From the NCBI GenBank assembly GCA_016098155.1, contig JAAAJB010000228.1, forward strand, positions 1 through 51,841: a stretch of 51,841 bases of DNA, given 5' to 3'. Position numbers and translations under genes: made by a program. The notes under the pieces were generated by a model. It searched no databases and was not told where the DNA came from. It saw nothing but the letters and a program-made list of their open reading frames with translations. Of the stretch, positions 1 to 11,203 are shown one piece after another (position 1 is the stretch's first letter; every line of letters begins with the position of its first letter). Origin of the DNA: Actinomortierella ambigua (Eukaryota; Mortierellomycota; Mortierellomycetes; Mortierellales; Mortierellaceae).

Positions 1-499
1 GGGGGTGGGGGGGGGTCAGGGCGACTGTTGCAGCCTTGTTCAATCAGTAACGGTCCCACGCTCCTCAAAAATCTACCCCAATGTCATAAATGATATATTT
101 TGACTGCTCCAGTCAACCAAGAAAGATGGGATGCCGCCATAACAAGGTTTTTCCACATCAAACTTCCTGCATAGATGCTTTTTTTTTTCAAAGAGCTTTC
201 TCCTCAAAAAAAAAAAAAAAAAAAAAAAAAGCCCCCTCCCACCCCAACCCAACCCACCTTAACTTCAACAAAAAAAAAAAAAAACAGAGCGCCCTCTCAC
301 ACCAACTCAACCCATCTTAACTTCAACTGAAAGCACATGCATCAAAACCGAGCCCTCTTCGATAACACTGTACAACAATTCATCCAGAGCAGTTGAATGT
401 CATTTTCTCATTTTTTTTTCTTCTTTGGAATATTAAATGGAATTTAGATGGCAACAGCATGCCATCCTATAAGATGGTACAGTGCTGGTAGGCTAGAGA

Positions 500-547
<48 letters not shown>

Positions 548-649
548 GAGGAGAACTACTAAAGTTTTCTTTGGAGGCCAAAAACAAATGGTCGGCGCAA
601 CCTCTCTCTCTCTCTCTCTTGAAAGAAACGCATGATAGATCAAGTCTTT
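1..649. other. Non-coding flank with simple repeats
   Basis: No convincing gene is seen here. The stretch holds a 25-nt A run at 206-230, a second A run near 271-284, a (GA)n microsatellite at 505-546 and a short (TC)n near 603-619. It lies directly 3' of the minus-strand membrane protein that ends at 650, so part of it is probably that gene's 3' UTR. The short open frames here are built mostly from the repeats. Confidence 0.7.
505..546. repeat. (GA)n microsatellite
   Basis: Uninterrupted GA dinucleotide repeat of about 21 units. Similar shorter GA/CT tracts recur throughout the intergenic DNA and introns of this window. Confidence 0.95.
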
Positions 650-3600
650 TCAGTCAATGACCATAGGTCGTCCAGGCTGCGAAGAAGCCGACTGTAGCTC
701 CTGTCCATCCTTGACCAAATGCGATTTCAGTCCCTTGCCAAAGTTGCGGAAGCAGATCGCCGCATTGGCAATCGTCGCCAGGATCGAAATCAGACACAGA
801 GTAGCTAAACATATGGATTTTGGAGTGAATTTGGTTTAGCAAAACAAAACAAACAAAAAAAAAGTGAAGAAAAAAAAAAGGATTATGAAGGGAAAGAAAA
901 GAAAATGGACTTACCAAACAGAGTCAAAAAGTTTCGGACACCAATATAGTTTGCTGCCTTCTCACCGATATACATGCGGATGACCTTGAATATAAAGTAG
1001 GCGACACCACAATGCATCGAGAGAATAAAAGCCGACATCCACACGTGGCTCTCGTGCCGGACGGCATAGATGGCTACATACAGGATCACGAGTGTCAGGG
1101 GTAGGACTAGGATGGTGATAATAAACTCGGGATCGCTCGCTTGCCGCGTCAACGTCAGGAAGATGAACTGGATTGAGAATCCGACAAAGAAGAACAGGTC
1201 CACCTTGATCAAGACTAGGTAGATTTGGTAGAAGCGGTACATCTCTGTTTACAGAGAGAGAGAGCGAGAGAGAAAATAGTCATGGGAATGGAGGGAGAAC
1301 AAGTAGAAGAAAGGTATATCGCATCGGTCTAGGTGAGTGACGAGAGCCATGATGGTGCGGATTCATTCCATTTGCTCCCTTCTCTTCTTTTCTTTCTCAT
1401 GGACATACTCTTCTTCTTGGGGTCGGCGCCAATCTTCTTGTAAATCCGCCAACCAAACTCCTGGAAGAGCTGGTAGGCCAGCCAGGTGATGATGAATTGC
1501 GTCAGTCCAAACACGACCACGACCACGACGAGAAGCGGCTTGAGTGCATTTGCCAAATCTTCCGCATTGTTGTTTGGAAAGAAGATGATTTTGCTCTCCT
1601 GCACAGTATCCCCCAACAATGCTGACCGAGACTGAGAAATCTCAAAAATCGAATACGCAAAACAGCACAAGTTGAAAATGACAATCGCGATCAGTTGAAT
1701 CGTGTTCTGTGCCCGTACCTAACGATGATGGAGGAAAAAAAAAAGGTGCACAAAGGTAAAACAGTTGAGCGTTCATTCTCTCTCTTTGCCGGTGGTGTAA
1801 ACAGAGGGACAGGGGATAGGCATTTTGGGTCATGTTTGGAGGGGTGCCGACAATTCCAGGATATAATCCATTGATACCAAACTGTGTAGGTCCATTTGGT
1901 TGGTTCCGTGTCCACTGTTTTTGTGTCCTGTTATCCACGAGTGGTTGAGAGGAGCCCAATCGCCGCCACTCTGTGTAAAATCGTCAGCCTCACGATGAGA
2001 AGGAAGGGAGAGAGAGAGAAAGAGAGAGAGCACGGCAAACAAGAATTGCTTCGGAGGGAGCTAAAAAGTTGAGAGAACAAAAAGAAAGAAACAACGGAGA
2101 ACAAAGAGAGATACTTACGGCATCCCAGGCAAGAACAAGCTGAAAGATATTGGCAAAGACAAAGACAAGGAGATAGGCAGGGATGGAGCGCGAGGCGTTG
2201 CGAGGGTCGAGATAGGGTAGCGGCGTGGTGTCGAATCCTGGAGGTGCAAACTCATAAGGGGTCGGCCGCAGGGCGTCAAAGTACATCTTGACAATGATTG
2301 ACTGTAGGATGATGACCAACACGGCTTCCAATGCAAACACGCCCATAAACCATTTGCCATAGGTCGAGCATGGGAACTGGTATAGGCGTCGGAAGCGGGC
2401 TGCGACCGAGACATCTTCGGAAGACTTGTTGTTGTTGTTGTTGAGTGAGAATGCATCATTGGAGGGAGGTGGGTAAGAGTAGTACGATGGCGGTGGTTTG
2501 TTGCCGCCCTGTGCCCCTGTGGGAGAGTCTTGTGTCTTACTGCTGCCAGCAGCACCGTTGGGCCGTGCGATGCGATGGGTGTTTTGGTGGTGCAGATTCA
2601 TTCTTAGCGAGTCCTCGGCATTCATTTGTTCCTGCAGGCGCTGCTGGTGCAGACGTTGCTGCTCGAGGTGGTCCCGTTGTTGCGGTGTCGGCTGGCGGCC
2701 AGAGTAGTGTTGTTGGTGGTGTTGTTGTTGGAGATAGGCATCCTGGTAAGAAGACGAGGTGGGGGAGGAAAGAGGTGCAGCAGCAGCAGCAGCAGCAGCA
2801 GTGGAGGGGTATCGGTCATCGGGGACATATTGCTGTTGTTGGGGAAAGTGGGTATCGGCAGGGCCCATGCCCATGCCCATGCCCGCGCCTCGAGCCTGGC
2901 TGGACATTAGCGATATTTGCTAACAGGGGAGAGAGGGAGAGGAAAGAGTGAGAGAAAGAAAGAGGGGTCCACTCCCCAGGTGCACACACACAAGAGTCGC
3001 AAGCAAGAAAGGACAGAGAGAGGGGAGACAAGAGAGAGTGAGAGAGAGGTAAGTAAGAGAGAGAGAGGCAAGAGTAGAGGTGAGTAGTAGTATGGGAATG
3101 GAATGTGGATGGATTCAATGAATGAATGTCACAATGAAAAGACAAGGACCAAGGAAAAGAGAGAAAAAGGGACACAAAAGAGCTACAATTTCCTCGTTTG
3201 TGTCCATGTTGGACTGTGTGGCTCTCATTGTTCCAACCTTCAACCTCCCCCCTCGCGCCAATGCTTCGCACTCTCCAATTGTTCTTTTTTTTTCTCTTTT
3301 GTACTTCTAGCCAGCCAAGCAGCCAAACTCGCTGAGTAGCTTGAGTAGCCTGACAGTGGTGGCCATCTGTCAGTCTGTCTGTTTCGTCCGTTGCCACACT
3401 GCTACACTGCCACGCTGCCACGCCGCCACACAGAACATTTTACACACGGGTACACCACAGCCATGGCCCAGGTAGAGAAAGAGAGAGATAGATGTGGACC
3501 AACAACAGCAACAGCAGCTGACAGCCCTCCATCCAAACAGACATGAATGGGCACAGCCCTTCTCACACAGGACAGGGACAACAAAGAAGAGAGTCTCTCT

Positions 3601-3899
3601 TTCCCCCCTTTCCCGCGCCTCCTTTTTTTTTTTTCCTTGCTTAAGAGAGAGAGAGTGGAGAGAGAGAAGAGAGGAATCGTCAACGGAGAAGGGGGCGTGG
3701 GGTGGACAAGGGACAACGTACTGTGGTGAATTAAACAAGACACATGTAAGGGAGAAGAAGCAGGAAGTGATTCAATAATAAAGGGACAAGGGTAGTAGGG
3801 CATACGCATTGAACGAGAGAAGAAAGGAAGGGAAAGGAAAGAGAAGGAAAGAGGGGCCAGGGCACTCACCGAGTGGACACTTGTCTTGTCTGCATTCAT
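650..3899 (-). CDS. UPF0658 Golgi-type multi-pass membrane protein
   Basis: Five inferred exons: 3899-3870, 2919-2119, 1718-1409, 1244-915, 804-650, giving about 541 residues. The first exon (MNADKTSVHS) is joined across a 950-bp intron by a GTGAGT donor and a pyrimidine-rich TTAG acceptor; if it is wrong, translation starts at 2907 (MSSQARGAG). The N-terminal ~170 residues are low complexity, rich in Q, H and A. Several hydrophobic helices follow, beginning near YGKWFMGVFALEAVLVIIL, with the block MYRFYQIYLVLIKVDLFFF in the middle and a short polar tail ending GRPMVID. This order and the MYRFYQIYLVLIK block match the fungal UPF0658 Golgi membrane family (S. pombe members are localised to the Golgi). 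The biochemical role of the family is unknown. All inner intron phases join without frameshift. Confidence 0.8.
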
Positions 3900-5788
3900 G
3901 TTTAAAGTGAAATATATTGTGTGTGTGTGTCGGATAGAGAGAAGACAGGAGAGAGAAAGAGGCCACTGTGGAATAGAAAGAGCTACACTGTGGTGCAATG
4001 AGAATCAATGAATGCGGTTTGGGTGAATGTGTAAAGTGGATCAGGTTGAGAAGAAGAAGAGGAGAAGGGAGTGAGCCTGCTCTATGTGAGTGAGTGAGTG
4101 AGTGTGTTGAAGAAAAAGAATAAGAGAGAGGTCCGGGTCAACCCACATGTCCCATGTATCTCACATCCACCCATCCATCTCCTTTCTTCTATTCTTCTAC
4201 CCACAGAGCACTTTTTTAGTCAGTCAGACATATGAATTATTATATAGATGGCAATTGTACCACACAGCCACAGAGGAAAGGTCTCGCATTCATTTTTACG
4301 CCCACATTTTATTCGCTGCTTGAAAAACAAAGGCTATCAAAGAGCGTGCCCAGGGGGAGGAAAAGAACAGAACAGGTACCAGATAGGAAACCCCCAAAGA
4401 CGAAGAAGAAGAACAAGAACTAGTAGAAGAAGAAAGAAATGAGACAAAGGGGAACAGAGTGGGGTGGTGTGTGGGAGACAAAATGGGGAGGAGGAGGGGG
4501 ACAAATGATCCCGCCCCCCTTCCCCCCCCCTTGCTCTCACTCCACCCCCTTCCCCCCTGCCGTTCACAGGGGGGGAGCAGGGACCTTCCCTTTGTGCAAG
4601 TATGAATGAAAGAAGAAAAAAAACTAAAGAGGGCAGCAGGGCGGAGAAAAATTGAGGTTGGTCTCGGAAAACCGGAACAACGTTGAGAGATACGCCCTCA
4701 ACCTTGAAAAAAAAGGGGGGCCGTAGTCAGGGCCTCACTTGCAGCCTGGCTTCTTAAAGCGTCCAGGCTGAGTGGGAGACGTTGGTGGCGCTCCAGGGAA
4801 GCCCATCGGTGGCATACGAATGGGTCGGGGGCCCTGCGGAAAAGGCGTGGGCGTGCGGACGGGAGTCTACGAGAGAAAACGTTTGCCGTTCAGAAAGAGA
4901 TGGTGCGCGCGTGGTCAGGCTCAAAAGAATCACACCAAAACACTATTTACCCACTACATGGTCATTCGCCCTTTGGTTGTACACCTGCCTGCCTGGGTGG
5001 GTTGCTCATGTTGCGGAGAGAAGGGCTGGCAAGAGTATTTGAGAGGGTTGGGTACTGGTGGAAGCGGATGCAACTACAAGTGAAAGTGAAAGTGATAGAG
5101 GAGAAGAAGAAAAAAAAAAAGGTCAAAGGCCATCCTTGCTTTTATACCCATGTCTCGGTCATGAGTGGACTCCTTGTGCGCGTACACACACTGCTACTTC
5201 AAAAGTAACCGAAAGGACAGACATCACCTATAAATTGATCACCACCGTAGTACTGTGGTGATCTCAAATCACCACTGTCCACTTGTGTGTGGGCATCATG
5301 CTGTGGAGACATCTCTTTTGTGGTAAATGGTCTATATCCTTCTTTTTTTCTTGAAAGAACAAGGCGAGGCCACTCGTGTCGTGTACAACCATCTCTTTAT
5401 ATCTTGGAGCATCAAAGAGTAGGTCTATCATAGCACGCGTTCCATTCGCGTCATGTCTCCGATAGGAGCGTCTGGGCGCCCATCTACCACAGCACTTAAA
5501 AGATACCACATCATTCAAAAATACCACCAGTCGGAGAAATACCCGCATGCATCCAAAATGTTTCCGAGGGCCTTTTTTTTCCTCCATCCGTATAACCACA
5601 AGACATATGATAGCGCATTCAAGCAGGCATGTTTGATGAATGGAAGCCAAAAAAAATATAAAGTGATTTAATAGTAACAAGCTGTGGTGCTTCTCACCAC
5701 CCACTCACTCTTTCATGTACAACATTCTTTGATAAGTAAAGAAAAAAAGGGCATTTAGGTTCCCCATTTTTGTTTCCTTCCTTCTTTC
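3900..5788. other. Repeat-rich intergenic DNA with one weak candidate gene
   Basis: Between the UPF0658 gene and the Big1-like gene the sequence is purine/pyrimidine rich, with GA, GT and A/T runs. The only protein-like stretch is the minus-strand proline-rich segment at 4735-4866, listed separately. No tRNA or other structured RNA was recognised. Confidence 0.5.
4735..5009 (-). CDS. Possible small gene with a proline-rich last exon
   Basis: A minus-strand TATAAAA lies at 5140-5146. About 130 nt further on is an ATG in good context (5009, MSNPPRQA) with a GTGTAC donor after 4985. A TAG acceptor at 4868-4867 then opens a 44-codon frame ending at 4735, which reads TPVRTPTPFP, then MPPMGFPGAPP, and ends RFKKPGCK-stop. 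The proline/methionine/glycine style recalls tails of snRNP proteins (SmB, U1-C), but no Sm or zinc-finger domain is visible. The simple two-exon join does not keep the proline-rich frame: it gives a different 45-residue reading. Either an exon is missing or the segment is not coding. Confidence 0.2.
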
Positions 5789-7324
5789 CTACTGCATCTT
5801 GGGCTTGGACTCGAAGCGAACAGGTGCCAGGATGCTCAAGTTCCAGCTGACGCCGATAAGGATGATCGGCACAACCAGGAACATGATCAGCAGCGCCATG
5901 TAGATTCCCTGCGAAAAGAACGTGTAATGATGGAACACTCCCGAAGGCTGCTGAGAAGGCTGGGGCTCACCGGGCTGCTGCTCAGGATCCTGACGCACAT
6001 CCAGCCGGCGACGTGTCAGCGGGTTCTTTGTCTTGCTCGACGAGTACACCACCAGGTAGTCCTTCTTGGCCTGCTGCTTGATTGTCGAAATGATGCTATC
6101 CAATGTGCCGTCTATTGTCATTGACGATAACGATTTTTTTTTGTTCCTCAGTGAGTTTAAAAGCTTCCTGTTCTTTTCAGAGCCACACAACACATTGGAT
6201 TATTACTATTTTTTTTTCTCCTGCATGAATTTCATCCGCACTTACCCTGCTTCTCAGAAGAGTCTGCTGGAAGGTGGAGATAGACAAAAGCCGGTGTCTT
6301 CAGCGAGGAAATAGATTCTAGATATGTGGAGAGAGGGAGCGAGGAGGAATAAAAATTGGTGAAATCATGAGTCTTTGAGCAAAACATCAGGCATAAAGAC
6401 AACCCCCTTGTTCCTCCCCTTCCATTATCAACATTAACATCTCACGGTGTCGCTACTGGACAAAAGAGACAAACAAAGGCACATTGACGAAATTACCTGT
6501 CGAGTCGGCGTTGATAAGGGTAGCGTGACACTTCTCGGCCTGCTTCGTAGCCAGCTCTTCAAAGTCCAATTCTCCGTGAACAAACGCAATCTGTGTCGAA
6601 TACTTGGCATTCTTCATCTCACGCTATGATTATCATTGATATTGATTTCCAAAAAAAAGAGAGGAAAGTGGGGAGGATGTCAGCATCCATGGATTGGGGT
6701 GAGAATTCGCAGCTTGAAAGAGACGTGTTTCCTGCAATGCAAACTCTTTTGAATGAAGATATATACCTTGAGTCCAGGGCGTCCTGTGTTCAAGTCGGAA
6801 GCATGAAGCTAGAAAAATAAAGAAGCGCCATAAAAAAAAAGGTCAAGAGTTTAGGATGATGGTGCCATCAAAGATCGCTGATCCATCTGCGTATCGTCGC
6901 CCTGACATTATATAAAAAGGGCATAGCAGTCCATGCTGTTACCTCCGACTCGTCGACAAAGAGTACGACTTTGTGCGAGCAGTCCACCAGCTCATTCATG
7001 CTCGACACCACATCTTTTGAAGACACAATCGCAGAGTCTGCTCTCAGCTCATGGCGCACGCTGTTTCCCATAAACAAGAAGCATGTGTATACAAGAAAAA
7101 AAAAATATTGTCAGAAAGCGCCATATAAACCATAGAAATGCAAGCCATACATGTCGGCACGAATGGGAGTCCATGTAGTGTTAACAAGAAAAAAAAAGTC
7201 ATGCATGGCTGCCTGTGTACCTCTGAGGGGACCACGCGAGAAAAGGCCGCGTGTGGTCGGTGACAGCGTTAGCGACCTGGTAGAGCGAGACGAATAGGAG
7301 AGTCGAAAGTAAGGAGCGACGCAT
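5789..7324 (-). CDS. BIG1: Big1-type ER membrane / V-ATPase assembly-like protein
   Basis: Six inferred exons: 7324-7221, 7060-6943, 6808-6767, 6623-6497, 6317-6246, 6111-5789, all phases compatible, total 261 residues. It starts with a signal peptide (MRRSLLSTLLFVSLYQVANA), followed by PFLAWSPQ, resembling the conserved PF-x-x-WS motif near the N-terminus of fungal Big1 proteins. A lumenal domain follows, then a C-terminal transmembrane helix (YMALLIMFLVVPIILIGVSW) preceded by a phenylalanine/glycine motif, as in the Big1/Voa1/Ac45 C-terminal module. Big1 is an ER type I protein needed for cell-wall beta-1,6-glucan; Voa1 and Ac45 relatives act in V-ATPase assembly. Length (261) is closer to Voa1 than to yeast Big1. 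The stop is TAG at 5791-5789. Confidence 0.75.
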
Positions 7325-7678
7325 GGTCAATGGTAAATGGAAGACTGACAGGAGAAGGGAGGATGAAAGACAGGTGGAGTAGGCCTATTTGACCAGACGC
7401 AGAATACAGGTGGAGTTGTAGGTAGGGAGTAGACACTAAGCGGACGTGAACTCGTGAGTGGGGGCATGCACATCCCCCCTCAGCGCGACTCAACGTCACA
7501 GCCAAGCCACTGAGTGTAAAATTGGAACCCCTCAGCATGCCACATATCTCATAACCACAGACCCATACACCATTTTACACAGTTACTATTAAAAAAAAGT
7601 ATGCAGAATTTCTAACCGCGTTGTTTTTTGTATGTTATGTGTGTGTGTGTGTGATTTTCTCTTTTTTTTTCTTTTTTT
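7325..7678. other. Short intergenic gap
   Basis: About 350 bp between the Big1-like start and the LRR gene stop. It holds a (GT)n tract at about 7639-7653 and T runs just before 7681, likely the 3' UTR side of the LRR gene and the promoter of the Big1-like gene. No gene is seen. Confidence 0.6.
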
Positions 7679-10600
7679 TTACATTTCATCCGGTCGAGAA
7701 TTATACCGTGTGCCCATCGGCGAGATATACCGGCTCTTGAAAATCCGCTCCAACATCCTATCCTTGCTCATCGACGGCCGCAACGTACTCCGGTCATATG
7801 CCTCGTGCACCGTCGCCCGCACCTGCGCGATCGTCATGCACCGACCCGGGTCCAAAAACGCACAAATGTTTTCAAAAATCTCGCACGGCATGTCTCCCAG
7901 ATTCGGCAGGATCCGATGATAGTGATATTCCGGTGGAAGCTGGTACGAAATCGGCACCTGCTGCTGCTGCTGCTGCTGTTGTTGCGTAGACGATGCTGAC
8001 TGTGGTGACAGCGAATCAGAGGCAGGAGAAGACAAAGGAGGAGGAGGCGTCATGCTGGTGAAATGCGTCTGCTGCTGCTGCTGCTGCTGTTGTGCAGACG
8101 AACCACTCGGGATGACGCCATGCGCCGATCGGACAGACCCATTGCCATTGCCAAGCGCCAACGTCGCGACGCTTGACACCGAAGGCTTGCGCGTATGACT
8201 ACCCCCGACGTGATGGTGGTGGTGGGGATGATGATGGTGGTGGAGATGATGGTGGCTGAGTGGGAAATGAGGAGGGCAGTCGGCAGCCACTGCCGCCGCA
8301 GCAGCCGAGGACGACGACGGCGACGACGACGACATGGGGACGCCATCGTGCATAGGTCCATGCGCATCACGACGCGCAAGCGACAGCATCGATGCCAGCG
8401 AGTTGGACGAGTTGGTCCGACCCACCATCCGGCGCAAAATCTTTCCGCCCCACGAGGAGGATCCGCCATGCTTGGACGACATGGACGTCGACCGCTGCAG
8501 CGACCCACCATTCAAGGCCATCTGGTTCGGGTCGATCCCAAAGTACTGCTCGCGACTCATGCCAGGTCGACCCAACAACACAATCCGCGACAGCGACAGG
8601 ATCCGGCACGCTGCCGAATAGATCGCCTGCTGCCAGATATGGTTCCTCGTCAGCGAGTTTTGAATCGACTCGTACAATTGCTGTCGATCGTCTGAATTAT
8701 AATCCAGCTGGATCCCCTTCAGCGACCGGTTCCGCACCATCGCCGTCGCCAAGGCCCAGTACCCATCGACGCCAATTTCCAGATTCGACGACAGCGTCAG
8801 ATTCTGCAAGCCCGTCATCGGCGACATCAGCACCTTCGCCAGCGCCTTGGCACTGTCCTCCGCCAGACCACAGTTGGTCAGGATGATGCTCTCCAGCGAC
8901 GAGTTCTCCATCAGCCCGCCCGCCATCTCTTGCACGGCCTCGCCCGACACCAGATTGTACGCCAGGTTCAGCTCCCGAAGCGACGTGTTGACCTTGAGCA
9001 CCTCGCCCAGCCGTAGCAGGCCCACAGCGCTCTTGTTCTGTCCAACATTGTTGAGCTCCAGGTCCAACACAATCAACGTCCGGTTCTTCTTCAGCGCCTC
9101 GCACAAGTAGGCCACTCCTTCGTCGCCGATATTGTTGTGTGGGATAAACAAGTGCGTCAAATGCCGATTCGATCCAAGGGCCGTCCCCAAGGCCTGGGCT
9201 CCCCGCATACCCAGCTCATTCATGTCGAGAGCAAGTGAGATCAATGTCCGATTGAACCGCACCGCCTCTGCAATCAACACCGATCCGTCCGGTCCCAGCG
9301 CATTCGAGCCCAGGTTCAGGTGCCTCAGCACCCGGTTGCGCGTCAGCACGCGCGCCATATGGGGCGCACCTGCCTTTCGGATGTTGTTCGACTGCAGCGA
9401 CAGTCTTGTAATCGACCTATTCACCAACAGTGCCTCCGCCAACAACTCCATCCCCACGGCCGTGATCGAATTATTGGACAAATCCAGCGTCGCCAACGTC
9501 TCGTTCTTGCCCAACATCCGACTCAGATACTTGACCGTCTTATCATCGACCCCGGACCGCGACAGCCGCAACGTTGTGATGGTCCGGTTAAACTTCCACG
9601 CCTCAAACATCAGCTTGGACGCCTGCTGGCTGATCGTGCTGCTCGTCATCTTCAACGACTTGATGTTGGCCGCCTCCGACGACCGGATCAACCGCGCAAG
9701 CACCTTGGCGTCCGACGCCGAGATTGACGCCGCGCTAATGTTCAGCGCTTCCAGCACTCGCGAGTTTCGCCCTTGCAGCGCCTGCACCAGCACTTCCAGA
9801 TCCATGTCCGACAGCGACACAAAACTGCTGCGCTGGATCGCCGACACAATCTTGTTGAAAATGACCTGGTCCTGCGCCACCGTCGATCCTGATCTCGACC
9901 GTGTCTTGGACGACGAGCGCGAATGCGTCTTAAACTTGATGCTCGTCTTGGGGCTGGTTGTGGCCGAGGTCGTCGCCGACGACGAGAAAATGCTCCGGTT
10001 GTCGCTCACGGTTCGTGTCAGCGTCAGTGACGGAAAGGATGAAAAGACATTGGTGCTTGTCTTGCGCATCGGCAACGATTTCGTACCGTTCACATCCGTG
10101 CTCGAGACTGGCACCGATTTGTTGCGCGTGAGCTTGATCATTCTCGTTAGAAAGGGCTTTAAAGTGGGTGAGGAGGGTGGACTCGTGCTGGCTGGAGAGC
10201 CTGGTGGTGGTGGTGCCTGAGGTTGAGACTGAGACTGAGACTGGGGTTGAGACTGTAGCCGAGACTGAGATGTAGGAGGTGTGCTCAAAGGTGTGCTGAA
10301 CGAGACGGTCGAAGAGACTGGAGACGGTGTCAATGCAGTCACGGACGACGAGAGAGGTGTCTGGAAGAGAACCCGAGGTCGGCGAGGTGGCTGCGACTGA
10401 CTACGAGCGTGGTGGTGATGGCCGCTGTCTTTGGTGCTGCTGCTGCTGCCACTGCTGCTGCTGCTGCTGTAACTGCTGAACCTATTGGTTGGTCCTGAAG
10501 AAGAGCCGGTGTTGGTATTGGTGCCAGCGTTGGTGTTGGCGCCCTGAAGAGTCGTTGGTGAAGGGCTTGGAAGGCTGGTGTTGCTGTTGCAGTTGCCAAG

Positions 10601-11203
10601 ACTGAGGACGCTAACGGTACTGTTCCTGCGAGAGTCGTCGTCCTTGAGCGAAGTGGAGGCTGTGGTGGCACTGCTCTGGCTCCTAGGACGCGAAACAAAA
10701 GAGGCAACTGAGGTAGCGGCGGACGATGTTGAGCGGCTGATCTTGGGCAAGGAGAGGTTGCTAAAGAACGACGAAGGGATGGAAGCGCGCGACCGAGTAG
10801 TCGAGGGCACAACAACAGGCTCCTGGTCAGTAGTGAGAGAGACTGGCGGCTCGAGCACCGTCTGCTGCTGCTGGAAGGACGACTGGTGGCGGTGGTGGTG
10901 GTGGTGTTGTTGTTGTTGTTGTTGCTCGCCTCTAGCGGTAGAGAGAGATGACAAGGTGGATTCAGTCTTTCCTTGCAAGACACCTGTCGGATTGGTGGCG
11001 TCACTACTGCTGCAGCCAGCCGTAATGATGACTGGTCTGGCTCGTGATAAAGTGGATGGCTCTGCTACTGATGCACCAGTGGAGGCCTCGGATGGATGCG
11101 ATACTGTTTCTGCCGGTGCTGCTGCTGCTGTTGCTGCTCCTAATGCGCCGCAAGATGCTTGTGTGCCAACGAAGCCGGCAATAAAAGTGCATGTGGATAA
11201 GCG
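7679..11203 (-). CDS. Leucine-rich repeat (ribonuclease-inhibitor type) protein with C-terminal F-box-like segment
   Basis: A very long uninterrupted frame ends at TAA 7681-7679. It stays open upstream to a stop at 11206, but no ATG occurs before the middle of the protein, so a 5' exon with the start codon is missing and the left limit is approximate. The first ~360 residues are disordered (Q, H, S, T, P runs). An RNI-type LRR array of about 28-residue units follows at roughly 9870-8690, with repeats such as LATLDLSNNSITAVGMELLA and LRHLNLGSNALGPDGS. A second low-complexity region (H, S, Q) comes next, then near 7915 an F-box-like segment (LPNLGDMPCEIFENICAFLD). F-box plus LRR suggests an SCF substrate receptor, but here the F-box-like part is at the C-terminal end, which is unusual. 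Its exact role is unknown. Confidence 0.75.
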   Translation of the reverse strand, partial: RLSTCTFIAGFVGTQASCGALGAATAAAAPAETVSHPSEASTGASVAEPSTLSRARPVIITAGCSSSDATNPTGVLQGKTESTLSSLSTARGEQQQQQQHHHHHRHQSSFQQQQTVLEPPVSLTTDQEPVVVPSTTRSRASIPSSFFSNLSLPKISRSTSSAATSVASFVSRPRSQSSATTASTSLKDDDSRRNSTVSVLSLGNCNSNTSLPSPSPTTLQGANTNAGTNTNTGSSSGPTNRFSSYSSSSSSGSSSSTKDSGHHHHARSQSQPPRRPRVLFQTPLSSSVTALTPSPVSSTVSFSTPLSTPPTSQSRLQSQPQSQSQSQPQAPPPPGSPASTSPPSSPTLKPFLTRMIKLTRNKSVPVSSTDVNGTKSLPMRKTSTNVFSSFPSLTLTRTVSDNRSIFSSSATTSATTSPKTSIKFKTHSRSSSKTRSRSGSTVAQDQVIFNKIVSAIQRSSFVSLSDMDLEVLVQALQGRNSRVLEALNISAASISASDAKVLARLIRSSEAANIKSLKMTSSTISQQASKLMFEAWKFNRTITTLRLSRSGVDDKTVKYLSRMLGKNETLATLDLSNNSITAVGMELLAEALLVNRSITRLSLQSNNIRKAGAPHMARVLTRNRVLRHLNLGSNALGPDGSVLIAEAVRFNRTLISLALDMNELGMRGAQALGTALGSNRHLTHLFIPHNNIGDEGVAYLCEALKKNRTLIVLDLELNNVGQNKSAVGLLRLGEVLKVNTSLRELNLAYNLVSGEAVQEMAGGLMENSSLESIILTNCGLAEDSAKALAKVLMSPMTGLQNLTLSSNLEIGVDGYWALATAMVRNRSLKGIQLDYNSDDRQQLYESIQNSLTRNHIWQQAIYSAACRILSLSRIVLLGRPGMSREQYFGIDPNQMALNGGSLQRSTSMSSKHGGSSSWGGKILRRMVGRTNSSNSLASMLSLARRDAHGPMHDGVPMSSSSPSSSSAAAAAVAADCPPHFPLSHHHLHHHHHPHHHHHVGGSHTRKPSVSSVATLALGNGNGSVRSAHGVIPSGSSAQQQQQQQQTHFTSMTPPPPLSSPASDSLSPQSASSTQQQQQQQQQVPISYQLPPEYHYHRILPNLGDMPCEIFENICAFLDPGRCMTIAQVRATVHEAYDRSTLRPSMSKDRMLERIFKSRYISPMGTRYNSRPDEM

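Noticed and set aside
8050..8511. Arginine-rich minus frame inside the LRR gene
   Set aside because: Out-of-frame reading of the H/S-rich linker of the same gene.
9132..10220. 362-codon plus-strand frame
   Set aside because: Antisense to the LRR array; regular repeats and GC-rich third positions keep the opposite strand open by chance.
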